This document shows positions 24,303-38,385 of a stretch of 64,000 nucleotides of DNA, piece after piece. The notes under the pieces were generated by a model. The model was not told where the DNA came from and did not search any database. It saw only the letters and a list, made by a program, of their open reading frames with translations. The stretch lies in NCBI GenBank assembly GCA_905182995.1, contig CAJJDP010000022.1:319488-383487 (forward strand). The letters are read 5' to 3'. The translations under genes were made by a program, and so were the position numbers. The stretch comes from Paramecium octaurelia (taxonomy: Eukaryota > Ciliophora > Oligohymenophorea > Peniculida > Parameciidae). Each line of letters starts with the position of its first letter. Position 1 is the first letter of the stretch.

Positions 24303-25626
24303 TCATTTTAAACGATTGATTGCTTCTGATATGGTCTCATCGGTCTTGCAAAATGCCCATCTTACTAAGTTTTAGCCTGTCTCTTTATTTTCATAGTAAG
24401 GAGAACAAGGAATACAGACTACTCCAAATTCATTTATCATATAATGTGCAAAAGCGAAATCTCTAGTGACCTTCACATCATTCTAAATAAAATATTTATT
24501 AGGTATTTCAATATTGGATATATCAGTTACTATGAAATATCCGCCTGAAGGAACCCAATAATTCAGATTCAATCTGCTTTCTATTAATCCTTTTAATAAT
24601 TTTGTAGCTTACTATTCATATAATTGTCGAATAGAATCAAAATAAATACCATCTGCTGTTTAATCTAAACATCTTGCTGTTGCTGTTTGATTCACTGGAT
24701 TCAAACAAAAGATATGATAAGTTTATGCTGCCTTCATTCCTTTAATGATATTTTCATTTCCTATGGCAAATCCAACTCTTAGCCCAGTAGCTGAAAACAT
24801 CTTGCCAGCACTTATTACACAAATAGATCTGTCTTTTAATTTTGGGTGAGAGATACACCTAGGATATATGAAAGGCTAATTATTCCCAAATGTTATGTGA
24901 TGATATGCAGCATCTTCACATACGACGATATTAGGGTGCTTCTCTAAGATTTCTGCTAATTTATCATATTCAACTTTGTTAAATATTCAATTATAAATGT
25001 AAATATATACTTTCCAATGGGATTCATCGGGGAATTTAAAATGATCAACTTCGTTTTTTAATTAATTGCTTATTCCAATTAGACGAAATCTAATTCCCAA
25101 TTATCATCATCAGAATAAATGAATTGGCCATTCTAAAATCTTTTCTACATCATTTCTTTAGTATTAAAGACTTTTGGCTTTATTGGAACACCAATATGTT
25201 TTCCTCCTGAGAATTCAATCAAAGGTCTGTACAAATCTATTGTTTTGTTTAAGAAATACCAAAGGCTGGATCAAATACAATGACTTCGTCGTTTGGATTT
25301 AGAAGACCTTACATCAAACAACAGAGCACCGATTAGGCACCTGAACTCACTACTATCTCTTTGTCTATGTTAATCTTTAATCCCATTCTTTGCTCTAAGA
25401 AGTAAGAGGCAGAGTTAAGCAATTTAGGATGACCAGCAGTCTAGGTATATTACAACTATTCAGTCAAGGCTTCCTGAGAAAGAGCTTCTCTCAAAAATTA
25501 AGGAGGAGGGAAATTGGGAAATCCTTAACCTAAGTTGACACATCCTTTCTGATTAGCCAATATTGTAAACCTGGCATACATCTGAGGTTCAAGATAATTA
25601 AGCATTCTATTAGAAACATAGTTCAT
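24303..25626 (-). CDS. Class I/II PLP aminotransferase, kynurenine/glutamine-K transaminase type
   Basis: The start is ATG 25624-25626 (MNYVSNRMLNYLEPQ) and the end is TGA 24303-24305 (AINRLK). NLGQGFPNFPPPQFLREAL is the kynurenine aminotransferase signature near the N-terminus. IVVSSGAQSVLCCLMQGLLN and DEVIVFDPAFG bind the cofactor. The PLP lysine lies in ICVISAGKMFSATGLRVGFA, and RWAFCKTD near the end carries the substrate-binding Arg. All key residues are present and the length (about 420 residues) is usual. It would transfer the amino group of kynurenine, glutamine or aromatic amino acids to 2-oxo acids, in cytosol or mitochondria. Short introns are needed around 25000 and 25250. Confidence 0.88.
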
Positions 25627-25662
25627 ATAATTGTGTAAAATAATTTATGATAACATATAATA

Positions 25663-27420
25663 TCATCCATCCAAATTAATTACTCTTGTTAATAATGGTT
25701 TATAATTTTCAACTTTATGCGAAACAATAATGACTGTTTTGTCTTAGCAAATCTACATTAAAGCTTATATGATATCAGTTTCAGATAGGCTATCAATATT
25801 AGATGTTGCTTCATCTAGAATGAGAATTTTTGGATTCTTTAGAATTGCTCTTGCTAATACAATTCTTTATTTCTATCCTCCTGATAAGGAGGTTGTTCCA
25901 TCTGATTTTAATTTAGTCTAATATTTATTCTGCATATTCTCAATGAAGTCATGTGCTCTTGCTAATTTAGCTGCCCAAATAACTCTTTCCATGCTCTGAT
26001 CATACCCATGATTACCATAAATGATATTCTCATAGACAGTAGCATTAAATATAATTCCATCTTATTAAACATAAGAAACATGTTATTGAATCCACTTAAA
26101 ATCTTTCTTTGATAGAGGTTCTCCATCAATTAATATTTCACCTGATGATGGAGTTAATAATTTAGTCAATAAATTCAGAGCAGTAGTTTTACCTGATCCA
26201 CTTGGTCCCTATAATAGTACAATCTCACCTGAATTGATTTACAAGTTGAATGTTAATGTAGAGTTCTCATGATTTTAATAGGAATATCGAACATTTTTAA
26301 ATGAAATACTTGGTGGTGGAATTGTTGAGTGTTCATATAATTCTTACCATTCTTTAGTATGTTCAGTACTTTAAGGTGGATTAAGCAATTTTGCCTTCAA
26401 AATATCATCTTATCTGATATATTCTCTATAATTCTTTGTTAGATCTGGTTGATTATACAATTCAGAATCATGAAGACTTGGATGTATATCAAGTATAGTT
26501 TTATAAATAGCAGCAGTCTTAACCAATTCGTTATAGATAGCTATCATTACTCTAGTTCCTGATGCCATGTAAACTGCTTAAATAAAATATTTGGCTAACT
26601 CTGGATCTAGATGTCCAGTGGCAACTAGATAACAGCCTTAGAATAAGATCAAAATCAGGGCATATAAGCCTCCTCCTTCCATCAATCCCATATTTAAAGC
26701 CTGCATTTTTGAAAATTATGTTGCTTATTCATACCATCTAAATAATTATGCTGAATATCTTTGATTTTCTTTCTATTCCATGTCAGATAATTTAATTAAT
26801 CTATGTGCTTGTAGCATTTCTTATGATACTTCGCTTAAAGATCCTAATTCTTGAGTTTCTTTGACTTTAAATTATGACATATATTTTCCTAATAAAACTG
26901 CTGATCCTCCCATAACAGCTGCAGCAGCACTTGCAGATGCCAATAAAGGAAATGCATAATATGATAAATAAGCTGCTCCTCCTAATGTAGTAATGAATCC
27001 TCGAATCATTACAAAGATGTCTTAGGATAATCCTGTTGACACCAGACTAACATCATTTGATAATTTATGAACTAATTATTGTGAATGCAACTACTGAGTT
27101 TCTCTAGTACTCATTAATTTCTAAAACATAGCATATCTCATTCTCATTCCTACTCTATTGCTTATTTATGTATTTAAGAATCTACGAGCCCCTCCCAAAA
27201 GCATTCCAAGCAGGCATACACCTCCCCATTTTACATGGTAATATAAATTGGTCTATTAACTTTTTTCTTTGTTTTCTTGATCATATTTTAATTCTTGCAA
27301 TTTTGCTATATCAGTTGTCACTTAAGGTAAATAGAGAAGTAATGCACTATTCAAGCCAACTACAGTCATTCCTATTATACAAAATCTCTTCTCAGGAACC
27401 ATTAATTTTAGAAGATTCAT
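25663..27420 (-). CDS. Half-size ABC transporter (ABCB-type)
   Basis: The start is ATG 27418-27420 (MNLLKLMVPEKRFCIIGMTV) and the stop is TGA 25663-25665. An N-terminal membrane domain with several hydrophobic helices (PEKRFCIIGMTVVGLNSALL, AASAAAAVMGGSAVLLGKY) is followed by one nucleotide-binding domain. Walker A is GPSGSGKTTALNLL, the Q-loop region is HVSYVQQDGIIFNATVYENI, the signature is TSLSGGQKQRIVLARAI, Walker B is KILILDEATSNID and the switch is VIIVSHK. It is therefore ATP-competent. At about 580 residues it is a standard half-transporter that should work as a dimer. Resemblance is to TAP/ABCB8-10 exporters, but the substrate is unknown. Its 3' end is 37 bases from the aminotransferase start, so 22.7-27.4 kb is a tight same-strand run. 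Confidence 0.88.
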
Positions 27421-27536
27421 GATGTCCTTCCCAAAGAATTATTTTGACTTTTTGCCTTCTTACATCACAAATAAAATTTATATATATATATTTATCAGAT
27501 TTGAGTTTCTAAAACACTCCAAACTTTAAACTCATC

Positions 27537-30500
27537 TCAATATAAATAAGATGACATTATTAAATTACGATGATCTGATCTCTGAATCTAGGACATTATA
27601 ACATGTGTATCCTCACTATTGAAATTAATTGTCTATCGAAGACTTCTTGGGTTATTTTATCTATGAATCTTTAAATGTTGCTTAATCAAAAGAAATCGTT
27701 TTTCTACATTTCGACGGATTTCTGCCTTTGAAATTAGACACTTTCTAATAATAGGGAAACATTAAATAATATTAGGCAGTTTTTGTAAAATAATCTTCCG
27801 AAATCTATCAAAATATTCATCATTTTTCCTGATAAAGGTTTACAAGATATGAGAGAAGATGTAAATCATCAAGAATAACAATATTATTATCATTATTAAT
27901 TCTGCAATAAATTACACTTCCATTAAACCTTCAACTTTAGTTTCATAAGATAAACTACTGAAGCACACAAATATTGAGCATAAAAATAACCCCACTTATT
28001 CTATCTTATTGATATTTGATTTCTCATACGGCCTCTTTAGAGATATTGCAACAAAGTATATAAATAAGATTAAAATGACCATCAAGTTTTTGTATATAAT
28101 TCTTAAATCATTGACATAAGCATGTATTACTATTATTATTTATCTCATTTCTAAATTGACTAACTCCCAATAGTATAGTTATTCCTTGTAATCATTACAT
28201 AGAAATCCATAAATTCCAGCTGTTGGATCAATTTTATGAATTGATTTATGTATTTTCCTGATTAAAATTAATGTACTAAATGGAATAGTGAAAAAAAGAG
28301 TTAACAATATAGGTAGAATAAAGTAAAAAATCCATGTATAATGTTGGTCTGTTTCAAATTTATATGCCATATTAGCTTCTATCCATTCTATATTTACAAC
28401 TCTTCTGGAGGACGTCAAGGATGATAACCTAAATAATAACAATATTTATACTCTTCAATAATGTTTGGCATCGAATAAAATAGTATGAAGAGAAATGAAG
28501 TTAGAGTGTATTTGTAACTTCTGTTTCTATCAATAAATAATTTTGAACACATTGAATACAAGAGTCCAAGCAATAATATTTATCCAATAGGTATCAAGAT
28601 TGCCCAAATTACTTTTAAGTAAATGATAGATATCTAAAATTAATCAGCAACAAAATTGACTAAGAACAACAAAGATTTAGAAGATTTTCCAATAGGCCAA
28701 ATAATTTAAGAAAAGTAAGATTCAAAACTTAGGGTAGGAAGTAAAGGATATAAAATTTACATTTAATGTACAAGTAATCTTATCAATGTGGAAAATTGAT
28801 CTTAAATTATAAAGTAAAAACTATACCGATTTGGCATCGAAATAACAACTTGAAGTGTTTTGTCTTTAATTTTAGACTTCTATAGAGTAAATTCATTTCA
28901 TATTTACATCCTGAGATTTTGTAAGTAACTACTAAGGTTCTAATTTAATAATTCATTATGTTACAATATCATTAAGATCAAAGTAATTATGATGATTATT
29001 GGCTACAATTCCCTTTTTTCACATTCTCCAAAAAGTGATTTTAAATATGCAGAATCTCCTCTTATATTATAAAGATCACATTCTTTGCAGATTGCTCCTA
29101 TCGAACCTGTTTTACAAGACTCGTAATTTATTTTCCAACCTCCAATACATTATTCAATTTTTTCACATTCTTCTATATAATGTGAATAATAAGAATATCT
29201 CCAAAAGCCTGGCAATAGTTCTATTGATTAAGATGTTACAGCTTTGATTTTCTTGGGATCTAATCTTTAACATTCAATTGAATCCTTTTCTACTGAATAA
29301 TATCCTTTATCAAAATCACATTTTAAACATTATTGGTTACTGTAGTATTCACCAATTTGACATTTTAATGTCTTAACATTAAAAGTGAATAAATGATTTT
29401 CACTCATGCCTTCACAATATGATTTTACTAGTAAATATATCTCCTGAGTAGAATATGGATCTAAATTAAACATCATATTATCTAAATTATAAGATTGCGT
29501 TTCAGTATTAAAAGATGATATTGTTACATTCTCTAATTGAGAGCTAATCAAAATCTCCTATAATTGATAACCTTTTTCTTTATCAACATACAATTATTCA
29601 AAATAACATTTATTATTATAGTTATCTATTAATTTTTCTCCAAGTTAAGTATATATTTCTATTCTAAGAGAGATATTGTTTTTTACATATTGCATTTGAG
29701 ATTTATCAAATATTTAGAAATCTTTTAGCATCTGTCCACTTGCAACTTTAATATATGTATCATTAATCCGTAATTTCTTATAATTAACTAAATACTCTGG
29801 ACTATCGACTACTAAATGTCCCATCTCTTATCTTTTAGTCTTTAGAACAACTCCATAAATTTATAGTTTCAAAAAATCAGCTTCCTCCTTTATATTGTTT
29901 AATCCCTCTAAAGCCTTGTTTTCATACAGCATAAAATTAATTATTGTATTCTTTTCCAACTTATTTTCTTCAATAAACATCGCCCCACCAATTTTAGCAC
30001 TATTATTTATTATAATGATTTGATTTGCAATAATTGAAGAATTGGACAAATAAATGGCTCCAGCAATATTTAATACAAAATTATTTTTCAATACAATTTA
30101 ATTTAACTTGATTGAACTATTTTAAAATTACAGTATCCCATTTGATTACGCTAAATTATTCACAAACTTCGATTTATAAAATTTGATTGATTTGCTTTTG
30201 ACTATAAAACAACTATTATATCCACAATTATTATTTACAAAATAAATATTAGAAAATAAAATATTTTAATGATTTGAATCACTTAGGAACATTGTCAATC
30301 CATTCTAGCAAAATGGACATTTAATATTAATAAGTTTAAAATTCCTAAATCTCAAATACTAAGACTATTAAGTTTGATTTAATTTGAAGAAATAACGCAA
30401 TTGCATTTAAGATTCAATATTAAAAAGAATAAAATCTTCGATAAATATGTTCTTCATTAAACTTGTTTCAACACTAGCTAAATGAGAAAGTTCACTAATT

Positions 30501-33500
30501 ATCATAATAGAGATTAAGAAAAATTACTTTAATCTTAAATCACCATTTTTTAGTCTACAAATTGGTTAATTCAAATAACCGGTATAATGAAAATGAAATA
30601 TTATCACAGGACTAGAATTATTAATTAAATTACCTAAAACTTGATGTAATTATGCCATCTAAATTACTTGAATTTTGAGTATTGGTATATGTGGCTAACT
30701 TATTTTTCACTTATTCATCAGTATTGTTGAAAGTAATATAATAAAGAAAGATCTTGTTATTTTTACTATTGGAAGAAAAGTCAAATTTACCAAAAGTATT
30801 TTCTTAAGAGTATAGGTTAATAAATTAGAGACACTTCATAAAGATAAAATTAGTTAATGAAGATGGTATCAGATGTAAAAAAGCGCTCTTTTATTATGTA
30901 AAAATATTTTTGGCTGAAACATCTGTGAAATTTAATTAAATTGTAGATTATGAAGCATCAATAGTTAATACGCCTCCTAATTAGGTAAAATATTCCAAAT
31001 GAGATGCTAAAAGTGTATTATCAAAGATGCATTTGTTGAGTATTACTTTTCCTTCTTATTTTAATTAAATATAAATGAACCCATAAAAAATACTATTCAC
31101 ATCAAAAAATTGAGAGTTAGTAAGATTAATAAATTCTGCTTAAAAAATAGCAAAGCCACTCAAAGACTTAATTGAATTTTAAAAATCAAAATTAATATAT
31201 TTAACATTCAAATTTGATGCTAATATTGAATTAGCCTCAAAAAGAATAATTGTTTCTGAAGAATTGTAAACCATAATATCTTCAAACTTTAAATTATCTA
31301 AAATAATCTATGATTTAGGTGATTTTATTTATATTAGAGAAGATTATAATAAATCTTGGTTTGGCTCTTAATACCAAAATTAATTAAAGTAAAAGAGGCA
31401 ATTTCTTAATTCAATTATAGATTCAGAATCGATTTAAATGTGGATTACTGAGTGAATCGACTTTATTAAATTTAAACTTTAATAATTNCTATAAAACAAC
31501 TATTATATCCACAATTATTATTTACAAAATAAATATTAGAAAATAAAATATTTTAATGATTTGAATCACTTAGGAACATTGTCAATCCATTCTAGCAAAA
31601 TGGACATTTAATATTAATAAGTTTAAAATTCCTAAATCTCAAATACTAAGACTATTAAGTTTGATTTAATTTGAAGAAATAACGCAATTGCATTTAAGAT
31701 TCAATATTAAAAAGAATAAAATCTTCGATAAATATGTTCTTCATTAAACTTGTTTCAACACTAGCTAAATGAGAAAGTTCACTAATTATCATAATAGAGA
31801 TTAAGAAAAATTACTTTAATCTTAAATCACCATTTTTTAGTCTACAAATTGGTTAATTCAAATAACCGGTATAATGAAAATGAAATATTATCACAGGACT
31901 AGAATTATTAATTAAATTACCTAAAACTTGATGTAATTATGCCATCTAAATTACTTGAATTTTGAGTATTGGTATATGTGGCTAACTTATTTTTCACTTA
32001 TTCATCAGTATTGTTGAAAGTAATATAATAAAGAAAGATCTTGTTATTTTTACTATTGGAAGAAAAGTCAAATTTACCAAAAGTATTTTCTTAAGAGTAT
32101 AGGTTAATAAATTAGAGACACTTCATAAAGATAAAATTAGTTAATGAAGATGGTATCAGATGTAAAAAAGCGCTCTTTTATTATGTAAAAATATTTTTGG
32201 CTGAAACATCTGTGAAATTTAATTAAATTGTAGATTATGAAGCATCAATAGTTAATACGCCTCCTAATTAGGTAAAATATTCCAAATGAGATGCTAAAAG
32301 TGTATTATCAAAGATGCATTTGTTGAGTATTACTTTTCCTTCTTATTTTAATTAAATATAAATGAACCCATAAAAAATACTATTCACATCAAAAAATTGA
32401 GAGTTAGTAAGATTAATAAATTCTGCTTAAAAAATAGCAAAGCCACTCAAAGACTTAATTGAATTTTAAAAATCAAAATTAATATATTTAACATTCAAAT
32501 TTGATGCTAATATTGAATTAGCCTCAAAAAGAATAATTGTTTCTGAAGAATTGTAAACCATAATATCTTCAAACTTTAAATTATCTAAAATAATCTATGA
32601 TTTAGGTGATTTTATTTATATTAGAGAAGATTATAATAAATCTTGGTTTGGCTCTTAATACCAAAATTAATTAAAGTAAAAGAGGCAATTTCTTAATTCA
32701 ATTATAGATTCAGAATCGATTTAAATGTGGATTACTGAGTGAATCGACTTTATTAAATTTAAACTTTAATAATTTTGAATTATTAAATTTTTGATATACA
32801 CTTATTTTTTCCCGGACTCATCAGATCTAATTTAAATTAAAGGATCAACAATTTAAATCATTTCTACAATTTTCACTGATATTAATTCTAATTTTTCAAA
32901 GTTTGAAATATAAATTAATTAATTCTAATAAATGTTATTTGAATTTTTTGTTGATTAATAGCTACCCTATTATTTATCCTTATTTTCAATTAATAAATCA
33001 TCTACAACAATATTAGAACAGTCTTCTATGCCTAAGAACTGAAATATCTCATCATTTTAGATTACAATGTGATTTGTGTATAAGTTTGCATTTTGAATAT
33101 AGAAGATAAAATTATCACTTATTTTACCTTTAGAATATATTTAATCAACCCTTTAGAATTGAGAATTCTGAATAATTACGTCTATATTTATATTTTGAGA
33201 CAAAGATATAATTTATAAAATATTAGTTCCATTTAATTGCAAATTTGAGCATTATAATTGATTTATTAAAAAAAAAGTTTAGATTTATTCAAATTAGTGA
33301 TAAAAGATCCTGCTGTTAATTGCAATAGTATCTAATATGCGAATAGTCTCTAAGTTTAGAGAAGAAAAAGTCGAGATTATTGTTGAATTATTTAAAAATG
33401 ATTTCAATAGTTTTACATTACGAATTAAAATCATATTTTAAGTTTTTGAAATACAGAATATTGAACTGTTGTCTAAAACACTATTTTCAATAAAAAATTC

Positions 33501-36500
33501 TTCAATTTCATATTGTTAATTACGATTTTATAATAATTAATTTATGAAAACACTATTTTTGAAGGTGCAATTCTAAATTTTAACAGATTTAATCAATATT
33601 TTATTAAATTTATCAGATGCAAAATAAAAAAATTAACTATTTTAGAAAGTACAATTTCTAAATTACAAATTATTCATTTAAATGGTAGCATTTTTAAAGA
33701 AATTATTTATTGTTATTATAGTTGATTCATTTAAATATACATTTTCTACTAACAACACACTAATTTATACTTCAGATGAGACATTAATTGTTAAGAAATA
33801 TTTAGCTATTTCATTTCCTATTGTTAGGTTTTAAACAATCACATCAACGCCATAAACAGTCGTCACTGCAATATAAGAACCTTTAAGCTTATAAATACTA
33901 TTGAATATGTGAAAGTTAGTTATATTAAAAAGTTCGACAAACCCCTATCCTATATCGACAGCCTCAACAATAATTGTGGCAGTGTAATTTTTTAAGGCAT
34001 AATAATCATTTAAAAGATATTCTTAATTCGGAATCGTATTTTCTATAATATAATAATAGTTCGAAATGCTTTTTTATAAAATGAAGTTACCATCAAATAT
34101 GGAACTAGATTTTTGTTTGCTACTGCTTATAAATTGTTATTTCAATTTTGTTTCATTATTAAAAGGTTAGATTAACCCACTCCTTAGATCAATATAAGTT
34201 AAATTATTATCAAAGTTTGCTAGACATTTATAAGTTTATTTAATACTCGTCGAATTAAGTAGAAAGTATGGATTGTATTTCTAATATTATTTAAATTTTT
34301 ACATGAACTAAATCACTGTCAAGTGGAAGGCAAAATCTACATGGATAAGGACATTAGTAACAATTACCAGAAATTTATGAATAAAAACCAATATATTCAT
34401 CTGAAGTAGTAGTACACTTAAGGCATTATTATTCTCCATCAATTTATTCACATTTATCGCAATTCGAACAAGGTAATATGCATTTATTTGAATAAATATC
34501 TAAAACCAGATTATTTGAACATTTAGTGATTAAGACTTGGTCAAAGTTCCTAAATAATTAGCTCAAATCATAAAAATCTTAAGTTAATGATTATAAATAT
34601 CCTATAGATTCTAATTTATACCTTTATAACATTTTATTATTTAACTCACATTCTTAAACATTCTCAAATTTCTCTTGACAAGAAATGCACAATCCATTTA
34701 GATTGTTGTTAAAATATCCAAATTTACATTATATACACACCATCAAATCAAATAAGGTATAGATACATTATTCACAATTAGGAATCTTATCTTAGCAATT
34801 AGTTATTTATTGAAATTTGTTCTTTAATAATTCAAATTGTGTAGCATAACAAATAATATCTCCATCACTGTCAATATAAAATTGACAATTATTATCAAAC
34901 GTAGTTTTTACACATAAATTATTTTTATACGAGAATGAATATCCTTGTTAACATAGTGCACATCCAATTACATAATCATCATAAATCTAACTTTCACTTT
35001 ATTCATCTTTTAAGATTGAATTTTCTTTAAGATTGTATTAATTATATTAAAAACAATATTTGCAATGTATTATTGAGCATTATTAACATTATCCCATAGA
35101 ATTTATGAAATATTAAGTTTAACTCGAACACAGTAAACAACTTTCATCATTACATTATTAACAATTATTTTAACAAGGCTTATTTTTAATTTTAGGAAAT
35201 CTTTTCTAGGAGCATTCACCATTTTCAAACAAGTAATTATCTAAGCATTTTATATAGGTCTATTTATTCAAATGGTAATATTTCGATAATTAACAATCTT
35301 AATCTTCAGATTAATTACATAACTAGCACCCAGTACATGGAATCAATTCTTCATTTTCAAATAAAAATTAAAAATTTGTCATTTCAGGATCATTTGATTT
35401 TTTAAGATAATTATTCGAAGATTAATTATCAAACAAATAGTATGTTCTGTTACAATTAGCACTTTTTATTACCCAGTCAATGGGTCTCATTAAACATTCT
35501 GTGCAGATGACCTAATTTTGTTAACTTGCCGACGGACTAATTTAAATATTAAAATACCATTAAAAACACATTTAATCAAAACTAAATTCTCCAAATTTAC
35601 AGAATTCCTAATCATATTCTTCTAATGCATCTTCCAAACTAACAGTAACTTCATTCTAAGTAACAAATTAGCAACTAGAATCTGATTTTTCCGAATACCA
35701 TACTTTGCATCGACAAGTTTATTCAACTTCATTGTAAATTCTATTTTTTGATTCTGGACAACTCAAACATTAATTTTAAGATGGCCCTATACACGTTTAG
35801 CATGAATAATGGCATTAGATATTTTAATTATTACAATCATAAAATGAAATCAGTCCAAATGCTCTACCTAATGTACTAAATTCTTCTCTTGATCCACCAA
35901 AAAATAATCGATAATAAATATTTGAAAATTAATTCACATTTGGAAATCTTTTTTCTATGTTTCCGCCCTATATTTTATTAATTAAATGAAAATTTAAATT
36001 TTTCGGATCATATTCAACTTGAATGAAATGCCATGTACTTAGTAGAGAGTGATTTTAAACAAATATAGAATCTTCTTTTAAGAATGGATCATTATTATCT
36101 TTAAATTATACAATGATTGGTAAAAAATAAGAATAATACTAGATTCTAATCATCCATCGTTTTTATTCTGAATAATACACATAAGTTAAAATAATTGAAT
36201 TAGATCCTGTCGCTTAAAAATCAGTAGTAAATCGGTTAGCAACTATTCTTAAAATATGTATATTTTGATCAACATCCGGATCAAATTCTTTTTAAATCTT
36301 AGCCCAAAATGTTACTTTATAATATTTTTAATTCTAATTTTCAATCATATAGATTTGATGCTGGTTAAACTCTCTCATCTCTAACTATCCTAAAAGCAAA
36401 ACGCTTGTTTCTGAACATTTGATCTCAGAGAATACATCCCAAGCGTCTTCCCTATCTCTTTCTATGACGCTAATAGCTGCTTATAATTAGCCAGGGAAGG

Positions 36501-37060
36501 TTTTTAAATTTAACATAGACAATGTAATTGGATGCTCAACCTATTTGATAATAACAAAGTACTTAATAAGAACCTCCTATAACAAAATTGAAAATTGAAT
36601 ACTCGAATTCTTTAAAAGTATATTATTTTAATGCTATATTATGGTTTCCCCACCTCATCTCTAAATTTAATGATTTCGAGTTAATATTATAATTGATATA
36701 TTGTTAAAACCATAATCCTTCATACTCTCCTAAATTAAAAATAAACTCGTTCTATAACCATTAGTTTTCTTATTAATAATATAAATGATGAATTATGCTT
36801 TATTACGAATTTGATAATTCGACATAATGAAGATAAAATAAACTTCCTTCTAAAAGTCTGGCACTCGACAAAAAATAGCATATATCAGTATTAATCGATT
36901 CATACATATAGTATTTTGCTCCTAATGGGTATAATTTTGAAACAACCCCATAACTAAATAATGGATTGTTCCATTCGCTAACAACTGAGTATCGAGTCTA
37001 ATCGTTGATATAACTGAAGCTAGAGCTACATATTTATAATAAATGGAATATATAAAACAT
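27537..37060 (-). CDS. Giant surface-type membrane protein, Cys-rich with repetitive ectodomain
   Basis: The start is ATG 37058-37060 with a signal peptide (MFYIFHLLQICSSSFSY) and the end is TGA 27537-27539. In order: an N-terminal beta-rich region of about 400 residues, a Cys-rich stretch (about 35800-34300, repeated CxxC pairs of growth-factor-receptor type), a long repetitive region rich in Ile/Asn/Phe (about 34300-29500, possibly a beta-helix), and a C-terminal membrane region with several spans (QHYTWIFYFILPILLTLFFT, MVILILFIYFVAISL). It ends in a basic cytoplasmic tail (RKIHKSIHKIDPTAGIYGFL before NDYKEQLYYWELV). It is homologous in layout and sequence to 48921-57318 (NDYQESCYYWEIF). 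Likely role: a cell-surface receptor or coat protein. The assembly seam at 31488 inserts a false repeat, so the true gene is about 8.2 kb. Confidence 0.7.
30202..31487 (-). repeat. First copy of an assembly-duplicated 1286-bp segment
   Basis: This segment matches 31489-32774 with no difference that I found by eye, and it stops exactly at the N at 31488. Both copies lie inside the giant gene. The shift of 1287 bases is a multiple of three, so the frame survives and the duplication is easily mistaken for a protein repeat of 429 residues. Confidence 0.88.
31488..31488. other. Assembly gap (single N)
   Basis: A lone N stands at the junction of two direct copies: contig A ends at 31487 and contig B starts at 31489 with the same sequence as 30202 onward. 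This is an unmerged end overlap, as at 656. Confidence 0.88.
31489..32774 (-). repeat. Second copy of the assembly-duplicated segment
   Basis: Direct copy of 30202-31487. After 32774 the sequence continues into unique DNA, which marks this piece as the start of a separately assembled contig. Confidence 0.88.
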
Positions 37061-37401
37061 ATTTAAATAATATCGTAAAATTGATTACAAATAAAATAAT
37101 ATAATACATTACTAAAGTATTAGTAAAATTATATCACTCATATGTTAATCCAAAGATATTGAAAATTTTTTATATATTTCTTCTCTATTCATAATTAGCA
37201 GCAATAATCATTGTATTCTAATTCATTTAATAGATATAAAAGCAAGGACTTTCAATAGTAATAGTAATCCTTCAAAGTAAGTAACGACTACATGAAAACA
37301 TTTTCCCAAGTCTATCATTCCTCAATTCTACTGTACCAATCTAATGAACAACATTCCAACAATATTTATGCTTAGTAGTAAGGAAATAATTGTTTATTTT
37401 T
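37061..37401. other. Spacer between giant gene and vWA relic
   Basis: 341 bases upstream of the minus-strand giant gene. It presumably holds its promoter and worn 5' sequence of the vWA relic that follows. No complete frame is seen. Confidence 0.4.
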
Positions 37402-37650
37402 TATGATGATGAAATGATTAAACCTCAAGAATAAGTTGCAAAATAAAATACATATAAATATAATTTAAATGAACAACTTTCATTCGAAGTTGGATCCTTA
37501 TACAAGACAAGAAAATTACTCAGCATCAGACATATTATGGGAAATAAATTAATCATATTGGACTGGAATTGTCAGTAATAAAACAATAAGTTGCCTTTTA
37601 TAAAAGAATTTGGAACTTAATAAAGGATATTTAAAGTTTAGGGTTTGTGA
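37402..37650 (+). pseudogene. Relic of a vWA gene (5' part only)
   Basis: The frame reads YDDEMIKPQEQVAKQN, then YNLNEQLSFEVGSLYKTRKL. This matches the segment just upstream of the vWA domain in the array genes (YNDDEMIQPKK, FNLNEKLSFEVKALYKMGKL). There is no usable start, the vWA domain itself is missing, and the frame ends at TGA 37648-37650. It is a truncated host gene copy and shows the family once reached further left than the present array. Confidence 0.65.
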
Positions 37651-37722
37651 TTAGTATCTTATATTGATATTAAGTTGCATTTTTTATGAATTTAATTGCA
37701 ATCAATATGACGCATCAATAAG

Positions 37723-38374
37723 TCAAAAATGTTATTTAAACTTACATTTTACAAATTTTACATAATCAAAATAACAAATTCCATTTATAAATTCTTTATA
37801 TATGCTGAATTTATCATCATCTTCTGATTATACGACAAGAGGTTGTGTAATAATCTGAGTTGTCAATTTTTGAAAATGAAGATTCACAAATATTTAAACG
37901 TATAAGCATTGAAGAAAGAAGGTAAATTATACTTTTAATGTTTACTTAGGCTTGTGATTTTATCTCAAAGATTGTCTGTCATATATATAAGATCACTTTT
38001 GAAAATGTATAAATAATAATTATTAATTATCAAAAGGTTTATGTATTCCTTTGTTGTGAACTAAAACTAAAATATCAGATTAAGTTATTGGTTAATTTAA
38101 AAAATAGGAATATAAACATGAAATAATTTTACAATCAATTTTTCCTTTAATATATAATGGAAAAACTTAAATATTGATATGACTATCTTACTAAAAATTC
38201 AAGTTGAAAGAATGAAAATAACAATTTAATTAAAGCAAATCCTAATTTTAATTACTTTAATGCCAACATTTAAGAATATTATTATTATGTTGCTACTTTT
38301 CGAATAGGACTGATAACTTAATTGCATTCCTCTCTTAAAGTTTTAAGTTAATTTATAAAACATAATCTAACCAT
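37723..38374 (-). CDS. Hypothetical protein, three exons
   Basis: The start is ATG 38372-38374 (MVRLCFINQLKTLREECNQ). A 22-nt intron (GTTATCAGTC...AAAG) leads to NNNILKCWHQSNQNQDLL and on to HINIQVFPLYIKGKIDCKII. A 21-nt intron (GTGATCTTAT...ACAG) then leads to a second half with SEDDDKFSIYKEFINGICYF, ending at TGA 37723-37725. Both introns restore a single frame. The product is about 200 residues, with alternating hydrophobic strands that suggest a beta-sandwich. No family is recognised. Its start is only 11 bases from that of the divergent plus-strand gene at 38386, so one of the two starts may be wrong. Confidence 0.45.
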
Positions 38375-38385
38375 AGAAATAAAGA

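Noticed and set aside
27551-28180. Plus-strand gene starting MTLLNYDDLISESRTL
   Set aside because: It meets TGA after about 20 codons. The minus frame of the giant gene runs through the whole stretch without TGA and ends in a sensible cytoplasmic tail.
30202-32774. Genuine 429-residue internal protein repeat
   Set aside because: The copies match without a difference by eye and break exactly at a single N, which fits an assembly overlap better.
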